A stretch of DNA of 64,000 nt from Arthrobacter sp. StoSoilB5 (GCF_019977235.1 NZ_AP024646.1:248001-312000), one strand, 5' to 3'. Positions 45,360-54,129 are shown, counted from the first letter of the stretch. The notes: a model not told the origin generated them from the letters alone. Numbers and translations are program-made.

Positions 45360-47402
45360 TTACACGCCCGCCGCGACGGGAACTGCCTCGGCCTCAACCG
45401 GCTTGCGGACAGCCCAGCGCTTGAGGGCAATTACCAGGAGCGCGGTGATGACTACACCCACAGCGATGGACAGGAAGAACAACAGGAAATTGTCGATTGC
45501 GAAGAACACGAAGATGCCACCGTGCGGTGCCTTGGACGTGACCGCAAATGCCATGGACAGTGCGCCGGTTACTGCGCCACCCACCATGCTGGCAGGGATG
45601 ACGCGGAGCGGGTCTGCGGCTGCGAAGGGGATGGCACCTTCGGAGATGAAGGATGCACCCAAAAGCCAGGCGGCCTTTCCGTTTTCACGTTCGGCCAAGG
45701 AGAACAGCTTCTTGTCCAGCACGGTAGCCAGGGCCATGGCGAGCGGCGGAACCATGCCCGCAGCCATAACGGCGGCCATGATCTGCCACGGTGCCTGGTT
45801 TGCCACAGTTGCCGTGCCGAGGCCCGCAACAGCGAAGGAGTAGGCAACCTTGTTGACAGGGCCACCGAGGTCGAAGCACATCATGAGGCCGAGGATGACG
45901 CCGAGGAGGATGGCGCCAGCGCCGGTCAGGCCCGAGAGGCCAGCGTTGAGTGCCTTGGTCAGGGCCACGATCGGAGCGCCGAGAATCAGGAACATGAGGC
46001 CGGAGGCCACGAGGGAGGCGAGCAGCGGGATGATGACCACCGGCATCAGGCCACGCAGCCAGCGGGGAACATCGAGCTTGCCGATCTGGAAGGCGATGTA
46101 GCCGGCCAGCAAACCACCAACAATTGCCCCCAGGAAGCCTGCGCCCATGAACCCGGACACAGCACCGGCAACAAAACCGGGGGCAATGCCGGGACGGTCA
46201 GCGATGGCGTAGGCGATGTAGCCAGCCAGCGCGGGAACCAGGAATCCGAGGGACAGCGCGCCGATCTTGAACAGCACAGCACCGATATAGGCTCCCAGCG
46301 GTCCCCAAGCGAGTGCCGGGTACTCGGTAGGCAGGTTGAAGATGCTGTTGTTGGCGAGCATCTTATCCGCGAAGCCGGTGATGTCGTATCCACCCAACAG
46401 GAAGCCCAAGGCGATCAGCAGGCCGCCACCGGCAACGAACGGGATCATGTACGAAACACCCGTGAGGAGTGCGCGCTTCAGCTTCTGGCCGATGTGCTCG
46501 CCCTTTTCCTCAGCAGCACGCTCGGCCTGTTCCTCAGCGCCAAAGTGCGGGACGCGGCGGGCGTGCGGGTCATCCGCAGCGGCCAATGCCTCCTGCACCA
46601 TCTTGGTGGGTTCATCGATGCCGCGCTTGACGGGCGCGTTGATGACCGGCTTCCCGGCGAAGCGCTCCTTGCCACGGACATCGACGTCCACCGCGAAGAT
46701 CACTGCGTCAGCAGCAGCGATGATGGCCGGATCCAACGGCTTTGCGCCGGAGGATCCCTGCGTCTCAACCTGGAGGTCGATACCCATTTCCTGGGCTGCG
46801 GCAACGAGCGAGTCAGCCGCCATATAGGTGTGGGCGATGCCAGTTGGGCACGCGGTCACGGCGACGATGCGCTTGGGTCCGGCAGGCGCCGTCGTGGTTG
46901 ATGCGGCAGTAGCTTCAGCCGGGGCAGGTTCGGATGCAGCTGCAGCCGGTTTGTCCGCCAAGGCCCCATCCACCAGGTCCACGATGTCCTGTTCCGTGGA
47001 TGCGGCGCGCAGTGCTGCCGTGAAGTCCTTCTTGATGAGCGAGCGGGCCAGCTTGGAGAGGAGCTTCAGGTGCTCCTGGTCAGCGCCTTCCGGTGCCGCG
47101 ATGAAGAAGATGAGGTCCGCGGGGCCGTCCTTGGCGCCGAAGTCCACCTTGTGGGACAGGCGGGCCATGGCGAGGGCAGGTTCCGTGACTGCATTGGAGC
47201 GGCAGTGCGGGATGGCGATGCCGCCGGGGACGCCGGTTGCGGTCTTCTGCTCACGGGCGAAGGCATCGGTGAAGAGCCCTTCAACCTCGGAAGCACGGCC
47301 AGCGGCGGCGACCTTGCCGGCCAGGACGCGAATGACGTCGGCGGGGGAGCCGCCCAGGTTCTGGTCGAGGATGACCAATTGGGGTGTGATCAGCTGGGTC
47401 AC
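45360..47402 (-). CDS. fruA: Fructose-specific PTS EIIABC
   Basis: 680 residues fusing EIIA (about 1-150; phospho-His in GIAIPHCRSNAV), EIIB (about 190-290; phospho-Cys in VAVTACPTGIAHTYMAADSL) and the membrane EIIC (about 330-665) with eight or more helices. It takes in fructose as fructose-1-phosphate, the substrate of the adjacent fruK product. GTG 47402 lies two bases after the fruK stop with AGAAGGA upstream. An Ala/Pro-rich linker joins A and B. It is chosen as fructose rather than mannitol from the domain order and context. Confidence 0.95.
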   Translation of the reverse strand: MTQLITPQLVILDQNLGGSPADVIRVLAGKVAAAGRASEVEGLFTDAFAREQKTATGVPGGIAIPHCRSNAVTEPALAMARLSHKVDFGAKDGPADLIFFIAAPEGADQEHLKLLSKLARSLIKKDFTAALRAASTEQDIVDLVDGALADKPAAAASEPAPAEATAASTTTAPAGPKRIVAVTACPTGIAHTYMAADSLVAAAQEMGIDLQVETQGSSGAKPLDPAIIAAADAVIFAVDVDVRGKERFAGKPVINAPVKRGIDEPTKMVQEALAAADDPHARRVPHFGAEEQAERAAEEKGEHIGQKLKRALLTGVSYMIPFVAGGGLLIALGFLLGGYDITGFADKMLANNSIFNLPTEYPALAWGPLGAYIGAVLFKIGALSLGFLVPALAGYIAYAIADRPGIAPGFVAGAVSGFMGAGFLGAIVGGLLAGYIAFQIGKLDVPRWLRGLMPVVIIPLLASLVASGLMFLILGAPIVALTKALNAGLSGLTGAGAILLGVILGLMMCFDLGGPVNKVAYSFAVAGLGTATVANQAPWQIMAAVMAAGMVPPLAMALATVLDKKLFSLAERENGKAAWLLGASFISEGAIPFAAADPLRVIPASMVGGAVTGALSMAFAVTSKAPHGGIFVFFAIDNFLLFFLSIAVGVVITALLVIALKRWAVRKPVEAEAVPVAAGV

Positions 47403-47404
47403 TG

Positions 47405-48391
47405 TTAGTCCTTCTGGAGGGCCGTGATGGTTACGGCGTTGGGGGTTGTCTGGTGGACTGCAGGGACAGTGGAGCCCGGCAGCGAAGCAGCAGCGGCACC
47501 ATGTGCCACGGCCTGACGAAGGCAGTCCTGGGCGGAACCGCCTTGGGTAGCAGCCAGCAAGTAGCCGGCCAGTGCAGAATCCCCGGCGCCCACCGTGCTG
47601 ACGGCCTGGATGGGCGGATGCGTAGCAAGCCACGCCCCATCAGCCGTCACCAGGATTGCGCCCTTGGATCCGAGTGTTGCCAGAACGGCGCCCACACCGC
47701 TTTCGACGACGGCGGCAGCAGCTTGGGCGGCTTTGGCCGGGTCTGCTTCCAGTTCGTCAGCGGTGGAGACATTGGTGAAGCCGGCAGCGGCCGCGAGCTC
47801 TGCGAGCTCTTCCGCGTTGGGCTTGAGGAGATCGGGTTTTCCTGCGGCATCGCCTGTCAAAGCTGCCGCAAGCGGAGCCCCGGAGGAGTCGATGGCGATG
47901 CCGGGGGCGGCCGTTCCATCAGCGGTCGACCGAAGGCGACGTGTGATTGTGGCGTAGAAATCCGCGGGCACTCCTGGTGGGAGCGAGCCTGCGAGAACCA
48001 CCCAGCTGGCGCCACGGGAGCGCTCCAGCAGCAGCCCGATCAGGGCTTCCTGCTGTTCGGGGCTCAGCTCCGGGCCGGGTTCGTTGATCTTGGTGGTGAC
48101 GCCGTCCGGTTCGGTGAGGGTGACGTTGCTGCGAAGCGCCTCACCGATAGGCAGCGCGGCGAACGGCACGCCGCCGTCGTGCAGCCCTGAAAGGACCGGG
48201 TCCGAGTCGGCGCCCGGCAGGACGGCCAATGTTTCGAGGCCGGAGGCCACGAGGGCGCGGGAAACGTTAACGCCCTTTCCGCCGGACTCCTGGTGGACGG
48301 CGACAGCCCGCTGTACTTCGCCGCGGGCCAGTGGCGCCGGAAGCTCCACTGTGCGGTCCAAGCTTGGATTGGCGGTCAAGGTGACGATCAT
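47405..48391 (-). CDS. fruK: 1-phosphofructokinase
   Basis: A 328-residue PfkB-family kinase turning fructose-1-phosphate into fructose-1,6-bisphosphate. TLTANPSLDRTVEL opens the protein, GGKGVNVSRAL (about 38-48) is PfkB signature 1, and VGAGDSALAGYL (about 264-275) is signature 2 with the catalytic Asp. The start overlaps the fruR stop (ATGA) and fruA follows at two bases, so the three are tightly coupled. Confidence 0.96.
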   Translation of the reverse strand: MIVTLTANPSLDRTVELPAPLARGEVQRAVAVHQESGGKGVNVSRALVASGLETLAVLPGADSDPVLSGLHDGGVPFAALPIGEALRSNVTLTEPDGVTTKINEPGPELSPEQQEALIGLLLERSRGASWVVLAGSLPPGVPADFYATITRRLRSTADGTAAPGIAIDSSGAPLAAALTGDAAGKPDLLKPNAEELAELAAAAGFTNVSTADELEADPAKAAQAAAAVVESGVGAVLATLGSKGAILVTADGAWLATHPPIQAVSTVGAGDSALAGYLLAATQGGSAQDCLRQAVAHGAAAASLPGSTVPAVHQTTPNAVTITALQKD

Positions 48392-49179
48392 GCGATCACC
48401 ACGTCTACGCCGGCCTCGGCCAGGGCTGCGGCGAGTTCCGCGGAGGGCTCACTATCTGTGATCAAAGTGTCAACATCCTTCAGGGTGGCGAACTGGACCA
48501 ACGTCTCGGCGTCCAGTTTGGAAGAATCGGCCAATGCCACGACGCGGCGGGCTGACTTGACGAAGGCGGCTTTTACCGCGGCTTCTTCAGGATCTGGCGT
48601 GCTCAGCCCGAAGGTGGAGTGGATGCCGTTGGCACCGACGAACGCGATGTCCGGACGAAGCTTGTAGGCGGCCTCCACCGTGGACTGTCCGACGGCGGCC
48701 TGGGTCAGCCCGCGCACGCGGCCACCCAGGATCTGGAGGGCGATGCCGGCTGTGGAGGACAGCTTGCCGGCAATGGGAATGGCGTGGGTGATGACCACGA
48801 GTTCCTCGTTGCCGTTGGCTGCGGGTGTCCGCTGGGCGAGCAGGTCTGCCAGGGTCTCGGTTGTGGAGCCTGCGTCCAGCAGGATGCTGCCGGTGGTGAG
48901 CTCGGGTATCAGGGCAAGTGCGGCCGCAGCGATGCGGTGTTTCTCGGACTGGCGCTGGATTGCGCGTTCCAGGATGCTCTCCTCACGGGTGCTCAAGCGG
49001 TCCGAAGGGACGGCCCCGCCATGAACGCGGCGCAGGCTCCCTGAAACTTCAAGGGCTGCCAGATCCCGGCGGATGGTCTCCGTGGTGATGCTGAAACGGT
49101 CGGCGAGGTCAGTGACGCTCACCCGTCCGCGCTCGGCGACGAGTGCGGAGATCAGTTGTTGGCGCTCTTCAGCGAACAC
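48388..49179 (-). CDS. fruR: DeoR-family repressor of the fructose operon
   Basis: 263 residues. The N-terminal DeoR helix-turn-helix is RQQLISALVAERGRVSVTDLADRFSITTETIRRDLAALE (about 6-44), followed by a GlpR-type sugar-phosphate domain (LDAGSTTETLADLL, VGANGIHSTFGLSTPDPEEAAVK). It probably senses fructose-1-phosphate. It is first of the operon, with an operator and promoter directly upstream, so autoregulation is expected. The symbol rests on context. Confidence 0.93.
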   Translation of the reverse strand: MFAEERQQLISALVAERGRVSVTDLADRFSITTETIRRDLAALEVSGSLRRVHGGAVPSDRLSTREESILERAIQRQSEKHRIAAAALALIPELTTGSILLDAGSTTETLADLLAQRTPAANGNEELVVITHAIPIAGKLSSTAGIALQILGGRVRGLTQAAVGQSTVEAAYKLRPDIAFVGANGIHSTFGLSTPDPEEAAVKAAFVKSARRVVALADSSKLDAETLVQFATLKDVDTLITDSEPSAELAAALAEAGVDVVIA

Positions 49180-49258
49180 TTACCCTCCATTGCGGTAAAG
49201 CCATTTGTCAGTGCAGCCGCATCAGGTGACTGCTGTCACAACGATGTGGAATTGCTTG

Positions 49259-49309
49259 ACTCTATCTTTGTTTATGTTGGTAAGTCAATAGAAACCAACA
49301 CAAACAAAG
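49259..49309 (-). promoter_or_regulatory. fru operon promoter and FruR operator
   Basis: A 16-bp inverted repeat CTTTGTTTATGTTGGT (49266-49281) and ACCAACACAAACAAAG (49294-49309), with one mismatch, overlaps a minus-strand promoter TTGACT (49288-49283), 18-bp spacer, TAGAGT (49264-49259). A DeoR-type repressor bound here would cover the -35 and spacer. It lies about 80 bp before fruR. Confidence 0.8.
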
Positions 49310-49367
49310 ATTGCTGTTGGGGGGATGGGCAGTGCTGTTGCGATGATGGGTAGTTCCGGGCACACCA

Positions 49368-49405
49368 AAGGGCATGCCACACTCCCTGTAGTGCGACATG
49401 CCCTT
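49368..49405. terminator. Hairpin downstream of Pro-rich genes
   Basis: AAGGGCATG (49368-49376) pairs with CATGCCCTT (49397-49405) around a 20-base loop. It lies between the minus-strand Pro-rich gene, for which it would be a terminator, and the fru promoter. Confidence 0.5.
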
Positions 49406-49471
49406 CCTTCGGATCCTGACTGGGGGATTCGCCGGGATCCGGTCTATGGGGTTGGAAACCTTCGCGTGCGC

Positions 49472-49663
49472 CTAAAGGGCGGGTGCGGGCGGTTCTCCGG
49501 GAGCTTGCCCGGGGCCTGGCGGTGACGGCACTGTTGGCCCCGGCGTCGGATCCGGTACGGGGGGAGGCCCCGGCTCGGGCAACGGAACGGGTTCAGGTGT
49601 GGGACCCGGCTCCCTGGTGGGATCGGGATGAGAAGGGTCCGGCGGGAATCCACTCAAGGTCAA
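49472..49663 (-). CDS. Small Pro-rich protein, coupled to the gene before it
   Basis: 63 residues, about half of them Pro with Gly, Glu and Thr (for example PDPTREPGPTPEPVPLPEPG), so disordered. TTG 49663 has GAGGAG at good spacing and overlaps the upstream stop as TTGA, which supports coupled translation. It is similar in composition to the protein at 40823-41089. No function is known. Low complexity means the frame could be fortuitous. Confidence 0.45.
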   Translation of the reverse strand: MTLSGFPPDPSHPDPTREPGPTPEPVPLPEPGPPPVPDPTPGPTVPSPPGPGQAPGEPPAPAL

Positions 49664-49860
49664 ACGCTCCTCAGATGACTAGCCCGCCGATGAAGCTCGC
49701 GCGCGACGCTTGAGGAGTACCGGGAGGAGTCCCACCCGGAGGTGGGGTAGTCGATAGGAAGATTGTCCGGGTCCGGTGGATCCGGCAGCTTGTGCTTTCT
49801 GACCGGCCTGTGATCAGAATCGGTAACTCGAGACTCGTCCCTCTTTGATTCGGTCTGCAT
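49660..49860 (-). CDS. Small hypothetical protein
   Basis: 66 residues, charged N-terminus (QTESKRDESRVTDSDHRPVRKHKLPDPPDPDNLPID) and an Arg/Ser-rich end (SSSVARELHRRASHLRSV). AGAGGAAA directly before ATG 49860 is a good ribosome site. The stop overlaps the Pro-rich frame. No recognised domain and no membrane segment. Confidence 0.55.
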   Translation of the reverse strand: MQTESKRDESRVTDSDHRPVRKHKLPDPPDPDNLPIDYPTSGWDSSRYSSSVARELHRRASHLRSV

Positions 49861-49928
49861 GTTTTCCTCTCTGTGCGTCCGCCTCTGTCAAAACTGGATT
49901 TCGTAGCTCACGGAGTCTGGGTGACACG

Positions 49929-50357
49929 TTAGTCCGGGATTTCCATGTGGAAGCCGCATGGGCAGCCGAGGATCCGGGTATTGATGATGACCTCGTACAT
50001 GCGTAGTTGGCTGCCGGGTTTCAATACAAGAGGAGCCTGGATCCGCCGCCGTTCGCAGCTGGTGGTCCTCATGGGTTCGCCGCAATGCAGATACTGGCCT
50101 CCAAATTGGAGTATGCCCTGGGAGCCCCCGGGCCGGTTCAGGACGACTGCCACCCTCTGGACGGTGGCAGTCTGGTCGTAGGAGTAATTGCAGGTGCGGC
50201 ATTCGTAGGCAACATCCACCGTGTTGGGTGCGGGAGGGTAGTGGGATTGGATCGAGTCCACCACCAGATGCTGGTCGGAATTGCAGCGCGTACACCATAG
50301 GGGCTCGTCTGGTTGATGGGCTTCGTCCGGAACTCTGGACGCGGGCTGGGCCGACAT
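49929..50357 (-). CDS. Zinc-ribbon-like protein, paralogue A
   Basis: 142 residues with four Cys clusters: WCTRC, ECRTC, LHCGEPM and GCPCGFHMEIP. These fit two zinc ribbons built by pairing clusters. The same layout and closing words occur in the protein at 51606-52064 (WCTVC, TCSEC, THCGEPM, HCRCGFQMEVP), so they are paralogues. AGAGGTG precedes ATG 50357; longer starts reach into the divergent ANTAR gene. Role unknown; zinc or nucleic-acid binding is possible. Confidence 0.78.
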   Translation of the reverse strand: MSAQPASRVPDEAHQPDEPLWCTRCNSDQHLVVDSIQSHYPPAPNTVDVAYECRTCNYSYDQTATVQRVAVVLNRPGGSQGILQFGGQYLHCGEPMRTTSCERRRIQAPLVLKPGSQLRMYEVIINTRILGCPCGFHMEIPD

Positions 50358-50529
50358 GGATTCACCTCTGCATTGTGAATGCGTGGTGCCCGTCTGCATG
50401 AGCGGTAAAGCCTGTCCGGCGAAGCGGACGTAGCTAGATTGTGCACATAGGTGTACCGCAGATGCAAGGATTCCAGTGCTTGTTCTTCGAGGGCTAACGA
50501 GATGGGACTGGACGATCGTAGACTGAGGC

Positions 50530-51324
50530 ATGGACGAAATGCACGTTGATTTTGCGGTGCCGGACGATGTCCCAGCCCGGCCAGATACTGCCCCGCCACT
50601 CGACGATGTTTCAGTGCCTGAACAACTTCAGGACCTCGTCATTGACAGCGATGATGTAGCGGGTTTCCTGCACGATCTTGCAGTCTTCTCCGCGGCCTCC
50701 GTTTCCGAAGCCGTGGGCCTGGATGTCCTGTGCGGGATCACGTTGAGCAGGCGCCGCCGGTCTGCCACTGTGGCCGGGAGCACCCATGAAGCGAGGCTGA
50801 TCGATGAAGTTCAGCAAGCTTACGGCGATGGTCCCTGCCTGGAGGCCATGCGAAGCCACAGCACGGTGCATGTTCCCGATACTGCCACTGAGGAAAGATG
50901 GCGTGATTACTGCACTGTCATTGCAGAACGAGGGCACCTCTCGGCCCTCTGCGTGCCGCTGGAGTTGGATGAGGGAGCTACCGCCGCGCTGAACTTCTTC
51001 GCCCCGAAAGCCAATGTGTACGACGACGAGACCATCCGGAATTGTGAGCTGTACGCCAGCCAGGCAGAACGCTCGCTGAGGTTGGCCGTCAGGATTGGCA
51101 TCAAGCAGCAGCACGCCGATGACCTTCAGGTTGCCATGCAGTCAAGGACTGTCATTGACCTGGCTTGTGGCATCATCATGGGCCAAAACCGCTGTAGCCA
51201 GGACGAGGCGTTCAAGATCCTCACCAAGGCATCCAACGGCCGCAACCAAAAACTCAGGGACGTGGCTGAGCAGCTCATCAAGACCGTGGCCAACGAAGCA
51301 CCCGTGGCCCACTTTGAGCCGTAG
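50530..51324 (+). CDS. GAF and ANTAR domain regulator
   Basis: 264 residues. Residues about 45-185 form a GAF sensor domain (DDVAGFLHDLAVFSAASVSEAVGL ... GPCLEAMRSHSTVHVPD ... LSALCVPLELDEGATAALNFFAP). Residues about 195-255 are an ANTAR RNA-binding domain (LQVAMQSRTVIDLACGIIMGQNRCSQDEAFKILTKASN). ANTAR proteins prevent transcription termination by binding paired hairpins in leaders. The signal is unknown. It lies between two zinc-ribbon paralogues, divergent from one and upstream of the other, which might be targets (inference). Confidence 0.9.
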   Translation: MDEMHVDFAVPDDVPARPDTAPPLDDVSVPEQLQDLVIDSDDVAGFLHDLAVFSAASVSEAVGLDVLCGITLSRRRRSATVAGSTHEARLIDEVQQAYGDGPCLEAMRSHSTVHVPDTATEERWRDYCTVIAERGHLSALCVPLELDEGATAALNFFAPKANVYDDETIRNCELYASQAERSLRLAVRIGIKQQHADDLQVAMQSRTVIDLACGIIMGQNRCSQDEAFKILTKASNGRNQKLRDVAEQLIKTVANEAPVAHFEP

Positions 51325-51605
51325 GCCGTAGTTCCTGGGCCTGGATCGGACCTTGCACACTTGTGACGCCCGCCACTAGTGAACTACATTCATAGGTGGG
51401 TTAAGCAGATAGCCCTTGGAGACTCATGACTTGGAGCCATCCAAGATGGTCCAAGAACTGCACCTGAAGCTGTGGCCACTATCGGCCGGCTCGCCGCGTG
51501 CATCCATGCAGGCCTCCTTGAGGAGCAATCAGCTTCTCCCGACGCGATTCAATATGTTGTCGGAAGCCACCTCACGGTGGATACGTGCATAAAAGGAGAA
51601 TGGCA

Positions 51606-52064
51606 ATGACGCTTGGTTCCCCGATTCCCGCCCCGAAACCTGTGGTTGGGGCGAAACCCGCAACTTTTGACACCGCCACCCGGCCTTGGTGCACAGTTTG
51701 CGATACTGATTCGTACATTTTCGTTGAGACCGTTGTAGAAGCAGAGCCGAACCAGTCCGAAATCGTTGAAGTCAGCTACACCTGCAGTGAGTGCGACACT
51801 TTTTACGCCCACCCCGTGCCCCTGGCCGAACTCGTACCGGAGATCCAAACCGAATTCCTGTCTACGTCCGCAGCGGGCCTGTGGTTCAGCTGCACGCATT
51901 GTGGCGAGCCCATGACGCTGGGACGTCCCTCCGAAAGCATCATCGAGGCACCCCGGAGCACGGATGATCCGGGCGGCCCGAGCCTGCTCGAGGTCTACCT
52001 GCAAACACAGGTGCTCCATTGCCGTTGCGGCTTCCAGATGGAGGTTCCGCGCCACGTCGGATAG
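51606..52064 (+). CDS. Zinc-ribbon-like protein, paralogue B
   Basis: 152 residues, same Cys layout as paralogue A (WCTVC, TCSEC, SCTHCGEPM, HCRCGFQMEVP). The spacing between clusters is similar, and the N-terminus is Pro-rich. AAAGGAGA sits at ideal distance from ATG 51606; ATG 51600 is too close. The 281 bp between the ANTAR gene and this one hold no other gene; I did not identify the paired hairpins expected for an ANTAR target by eye. Function unknown. Confidence 0.78.
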   Translation: MTLGSPIPAPKPVVGAKPATFDTATRPWCTVCDTDSYIFVETVVEAEPNQSEIVEVSYTCSECDTFYAHPVPLAELVPEIQTEFLSTSAAGLWFSCTHCGEPMTLGRPSESIIEAPRSTDDPGGPSLLEVYLQTQVLHCRCGFQMEVPRHVG

Positions 52065-52103
52065 CTACGGTCGCTAATTTCATTACTGCGGGGAGGGGTG
52101 GCT

Positions 52104-53249
52104 ATGCGCACATTTGGCGTCGAGGAAGAGTTGCTGATCGCAGATCCCGTTGACGGGATGCCGCTCCCGTTTGCCGCGGGCATCCTGGACATAGCCGCCC
52201 AACCCCACATGAACACAGCCAGCAATCCGGAGGCCGGTGAATCCCTCAAATCGGAGTTCAAACAGGAACAGATTGAGGTCAATTCCCGGCCCTGCCGGAC
52301 GGCAGCGGAGCTTCGCGACGAGATCCGCCTTGGGCGGGCGTTGGCCGACTCCGCTGCGCGAACCTTGGGGGCCCGGGTGGCAGCCTTGGCCACGCCCCCC
52401 GAGTTCCACGCGACGCCCACCTTGGGCAACCCACGCTATGCAACCATGGGAACCGAGTTCGGACTCATTTCGCGCGAGCAGCTCACGTGCGGATTCCACG
52501 TCCACGTGGCCATCGAATCGCCGGATGAAGGGGTGGGCATCCTGGACAGGATGCGCCAATGGCTGCCGGTGCTCCTTGCCTTGAGTGCGAATTCCCCGTT
52601 CTGGATGGGCTCCGACACAGGCTTTGCCAGTTACAGGACCCAGATTTGGAACAGGTGGCCCACTGCTGGGCCCATGGATGTCTTCGGTTCGGCGGAGTGC
52701 TACCGTACGGTGCTCGGGAACCTTCTGCGCACTGGCGTCCCCCTGGATGAGGGCATGATCTACTTCGATGCCCGTCTTTCCAGGGGACATCCCACCGTTG
52801 AACTCCGCATAGCGGACGTCTGCTTGTACGCGGAAGATGCCCTCACCATCGCGGTGATTGCCCGGGCTCTAGTAGAGACCGCGGCAACGCAGTGGCGTAA
52901 GGGGGAGCCGGCGTCGGACGCTTTGACCAGCCTGTTGCGCATGGCTAACTGGCGGTCCAGCCGCTTTGGCATCAACGATCAACTGATTCATCCGATGGAC
53001 CAACGACCCTATCCTGCCGCCGATGTGGCAGGGGCCTTGCTGCGGCATGTCCGCGGGGCGCTGACAAAATCCGGCGACCTGGCACTGGCGCGCGCAGGCG
53101 TGGCGAAGATCCTTCGTCGCGGAAGTGGTGAGCGCTTGCAGCGCCAGGCCTACAGCCGGCGGCTTCGTTTGTCCGACGTCGTTTCTGCCGCCATCGCATC
53201 GACGCATGAGTACGGCGAGCGTTCGAACGCTGGACTACTGAGCCACTAG
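52104..53249 (+). CDS. Glutamate-cysteine ligase family 2 (YbdK-type carboxylate-amine ligase)
   Basis: 381 residues. RTFGVEEELLIADP at the N-terminus is the GCS2 signature with catalytic Glu residues. ITCGFHVHVAIESPDEGV-like segment (LTCGFHVHVAI, about 130-140) and LRIADVCLYAEDALTI (about 235-250) are the other core blocks. The family ligates glutamate to cysteine weakly; in actinobacteria it is thought to be one of several ligases and its true substrate is uncertain. GGGAGG precedes ATG 52104; the GTG two codons earlier is less well placed. Confidence 0.9.
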   Translation: MRTFGVEEELLIADPVDGMPLPFAAGILDIAAQPHMNTASNPEAGESLKSEFKQEQIEVNSRPCRTAAELRDEIRLGRALADSAARTLGARVAALATPPEFHATPTLGNPRYATMGTEFGLISREQLTCGFHVHVAIESPDEGVGILDRMRQWLPVLLALSANSPFWMGSDTGFASYRTQIWNRWPTAGPMDVFGSAECYRTVLGNLLRTGVPLDEGMIYFDARLSRGHPTVELRIADVCLYAEDALTIAVIARALVETAATQWRKGEPASDALTSLLRMANWRSSRFGINDQLIHPMDQRPYPAADVAGALLRHVRGALTKSGDLALARAGVAKILRRGSGERLQRQAYSRRLRLSDVVSAAIASTHEYGERSNAGLLSH

Positions 53250-53267
53250 TGTACGGATGCTTGTGCG

Positions 53268-53669
53268 TTAGCCCTGGTTGATGCGGATCATGTTGCCGGA
53301 CGGATCGCGGAAGGCGCAGTCGCGGGGACCCCAAGGCTGCACAATCGGTTCCTGGAGGACTTCGGCGCCCGAGGCGCGCAGCTTTTCAAACGTGGCGTCA
53401 AGATCGTCCGTGTTGAAGACGAGCATGGGCATGACGCCCTTGGTGAGCAGCTCCTGGATGGCGTCGCCATCAGCCTGGGAGCGGCCCGCGTGTGGAGGGG
53501 ACAGGACGAGTTCGAGGTCGGGCTGGGCATCGCTGCCGAGGGTAACCCAGCGCTGGCCGTCCGAGCCGACGTCGTTCCGGACTTCCAGGCCGAGGGCGTC
53601 GCGGTAGAAGGCGAGCGACTCATCGACATCGTTGACGGTGACGTGTGCGTACTTCAATGAAATGTTCAT
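53268..53669 (-). CDS. VOC (glyoxalase-like) protein
   Basis: 133 residues with duplicated beta-alpha-beta units of the VOC fold: LKYAHVTVNDVDESLAFYRDALGLEVRNDVG at the N-terminus and FRDPSGNMIRINQG at the end. The metal-ligand positions are His (near 9) and Glu/Asn variants, so metal binding is uncertain. It follows the AraC-type gene on the same strand by 10 bp, so the regulator and this protein form an operon, a common pairing. Confidence 0.87.
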   Translation of the reverse strand: MNISLKYAHVTVNDVDESLAFYRDALGLEVRNDVGSDGQRWVTLGSDAQPDLELVLSPPHAGRSQADGDAIQELLTKGVMPMLVFNTDDLDATFEKLRASGAEVLQEPIVQPWGPRDCAFRDPSGNMIRINQG

Positions 53670-53679
53670 GTCTCACACG

Positions 53680-54129
53680 CTATTGCAGCTGTGGCTCGGG
53701 CGCTTCTTCAATCCTGCTCAGGTTGTTGTTGCCCTTTCTTTCAGGGCGGGTGTGCTGCTTGGCGATGCAGGTGGGCATCGCCTTCACAGCGTGGTGTTCG
53801 CGGGAACGGTACTCGCTGGGCGTTATGCCCACGATCTCCGTGAAGCGTGAGCTGAAAGAGCCCAGGGACGTACAGCCCACCTCCATGCACGCATCCGTGA
53901 CGCTGGTTCCCGTCCGCAGCAAGGCCATGGCCCGTTCGATGCGCCTGGTCATGAGGTAGTTGTACGGCGATTCACCGTAAGCTGCCTTGAACTGGCGGGA
54001 GAAATGCGCAGGCGACATGAGGGCGCCGGCTGCCATGGTGGGAACATCCAAGGGCCGCGCGTACTCGCGATCGATGAAATCGCGGGCGCGCCGCAGATGG
54101 GCCAGGTTGGCCAGTTCCTGCGGTGTCAT
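53680..54129 (-). CDS. AraC family transcriptional regulator
   Basis: 149 residues, essentially the DNA-binding domain alone: two helix-turn-helices (LDVPTMAAGALMSPAHFSRQFKAAYGESPYNYLMTRRIERA and SVTDACMEVGCTSLGSFSSRFTEIVGITPSEYR) with no N-terminal sensor domain, then a polar tail of about 40 residues. It cannot sense through a classic arabinose-type pocket. ATG 54129 has no Shine-Dalgarno but TAGACT six bases upstream, so a leaderless message is likely. It is divergent from a hydrolase gene and upstream of a VOC gene. Confidence 0.88.
   Translation of the reverse strand: MTPQELANLAHLRRARDFIDREYARPLDVPTMAAGALMSPAHFSRQFKAAYGESPYNYLMTRRIERAMALLRTGTSVTDACMEVGCTSLGSFSSRFTEIVGITPSEYRSREHHAVKAMPTCIAKQHTRPERKGNNNLSRIEEAPEPQLQ

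Noticed and set aside
45315..46901. 528-codon plus-strand frame opposite fruA
   Set aside because: Composition is rich in His, Gln and Gly with no known domain, as expected of an antisense shadow; fruA has complete EIIA, B and C motifs.
49310..49471. Possible plus-strand small genes near the fru promoter
   Set aside because: Short frames with no ribosome site or motif; the region is better explained by the fru control sites and a hairpin.
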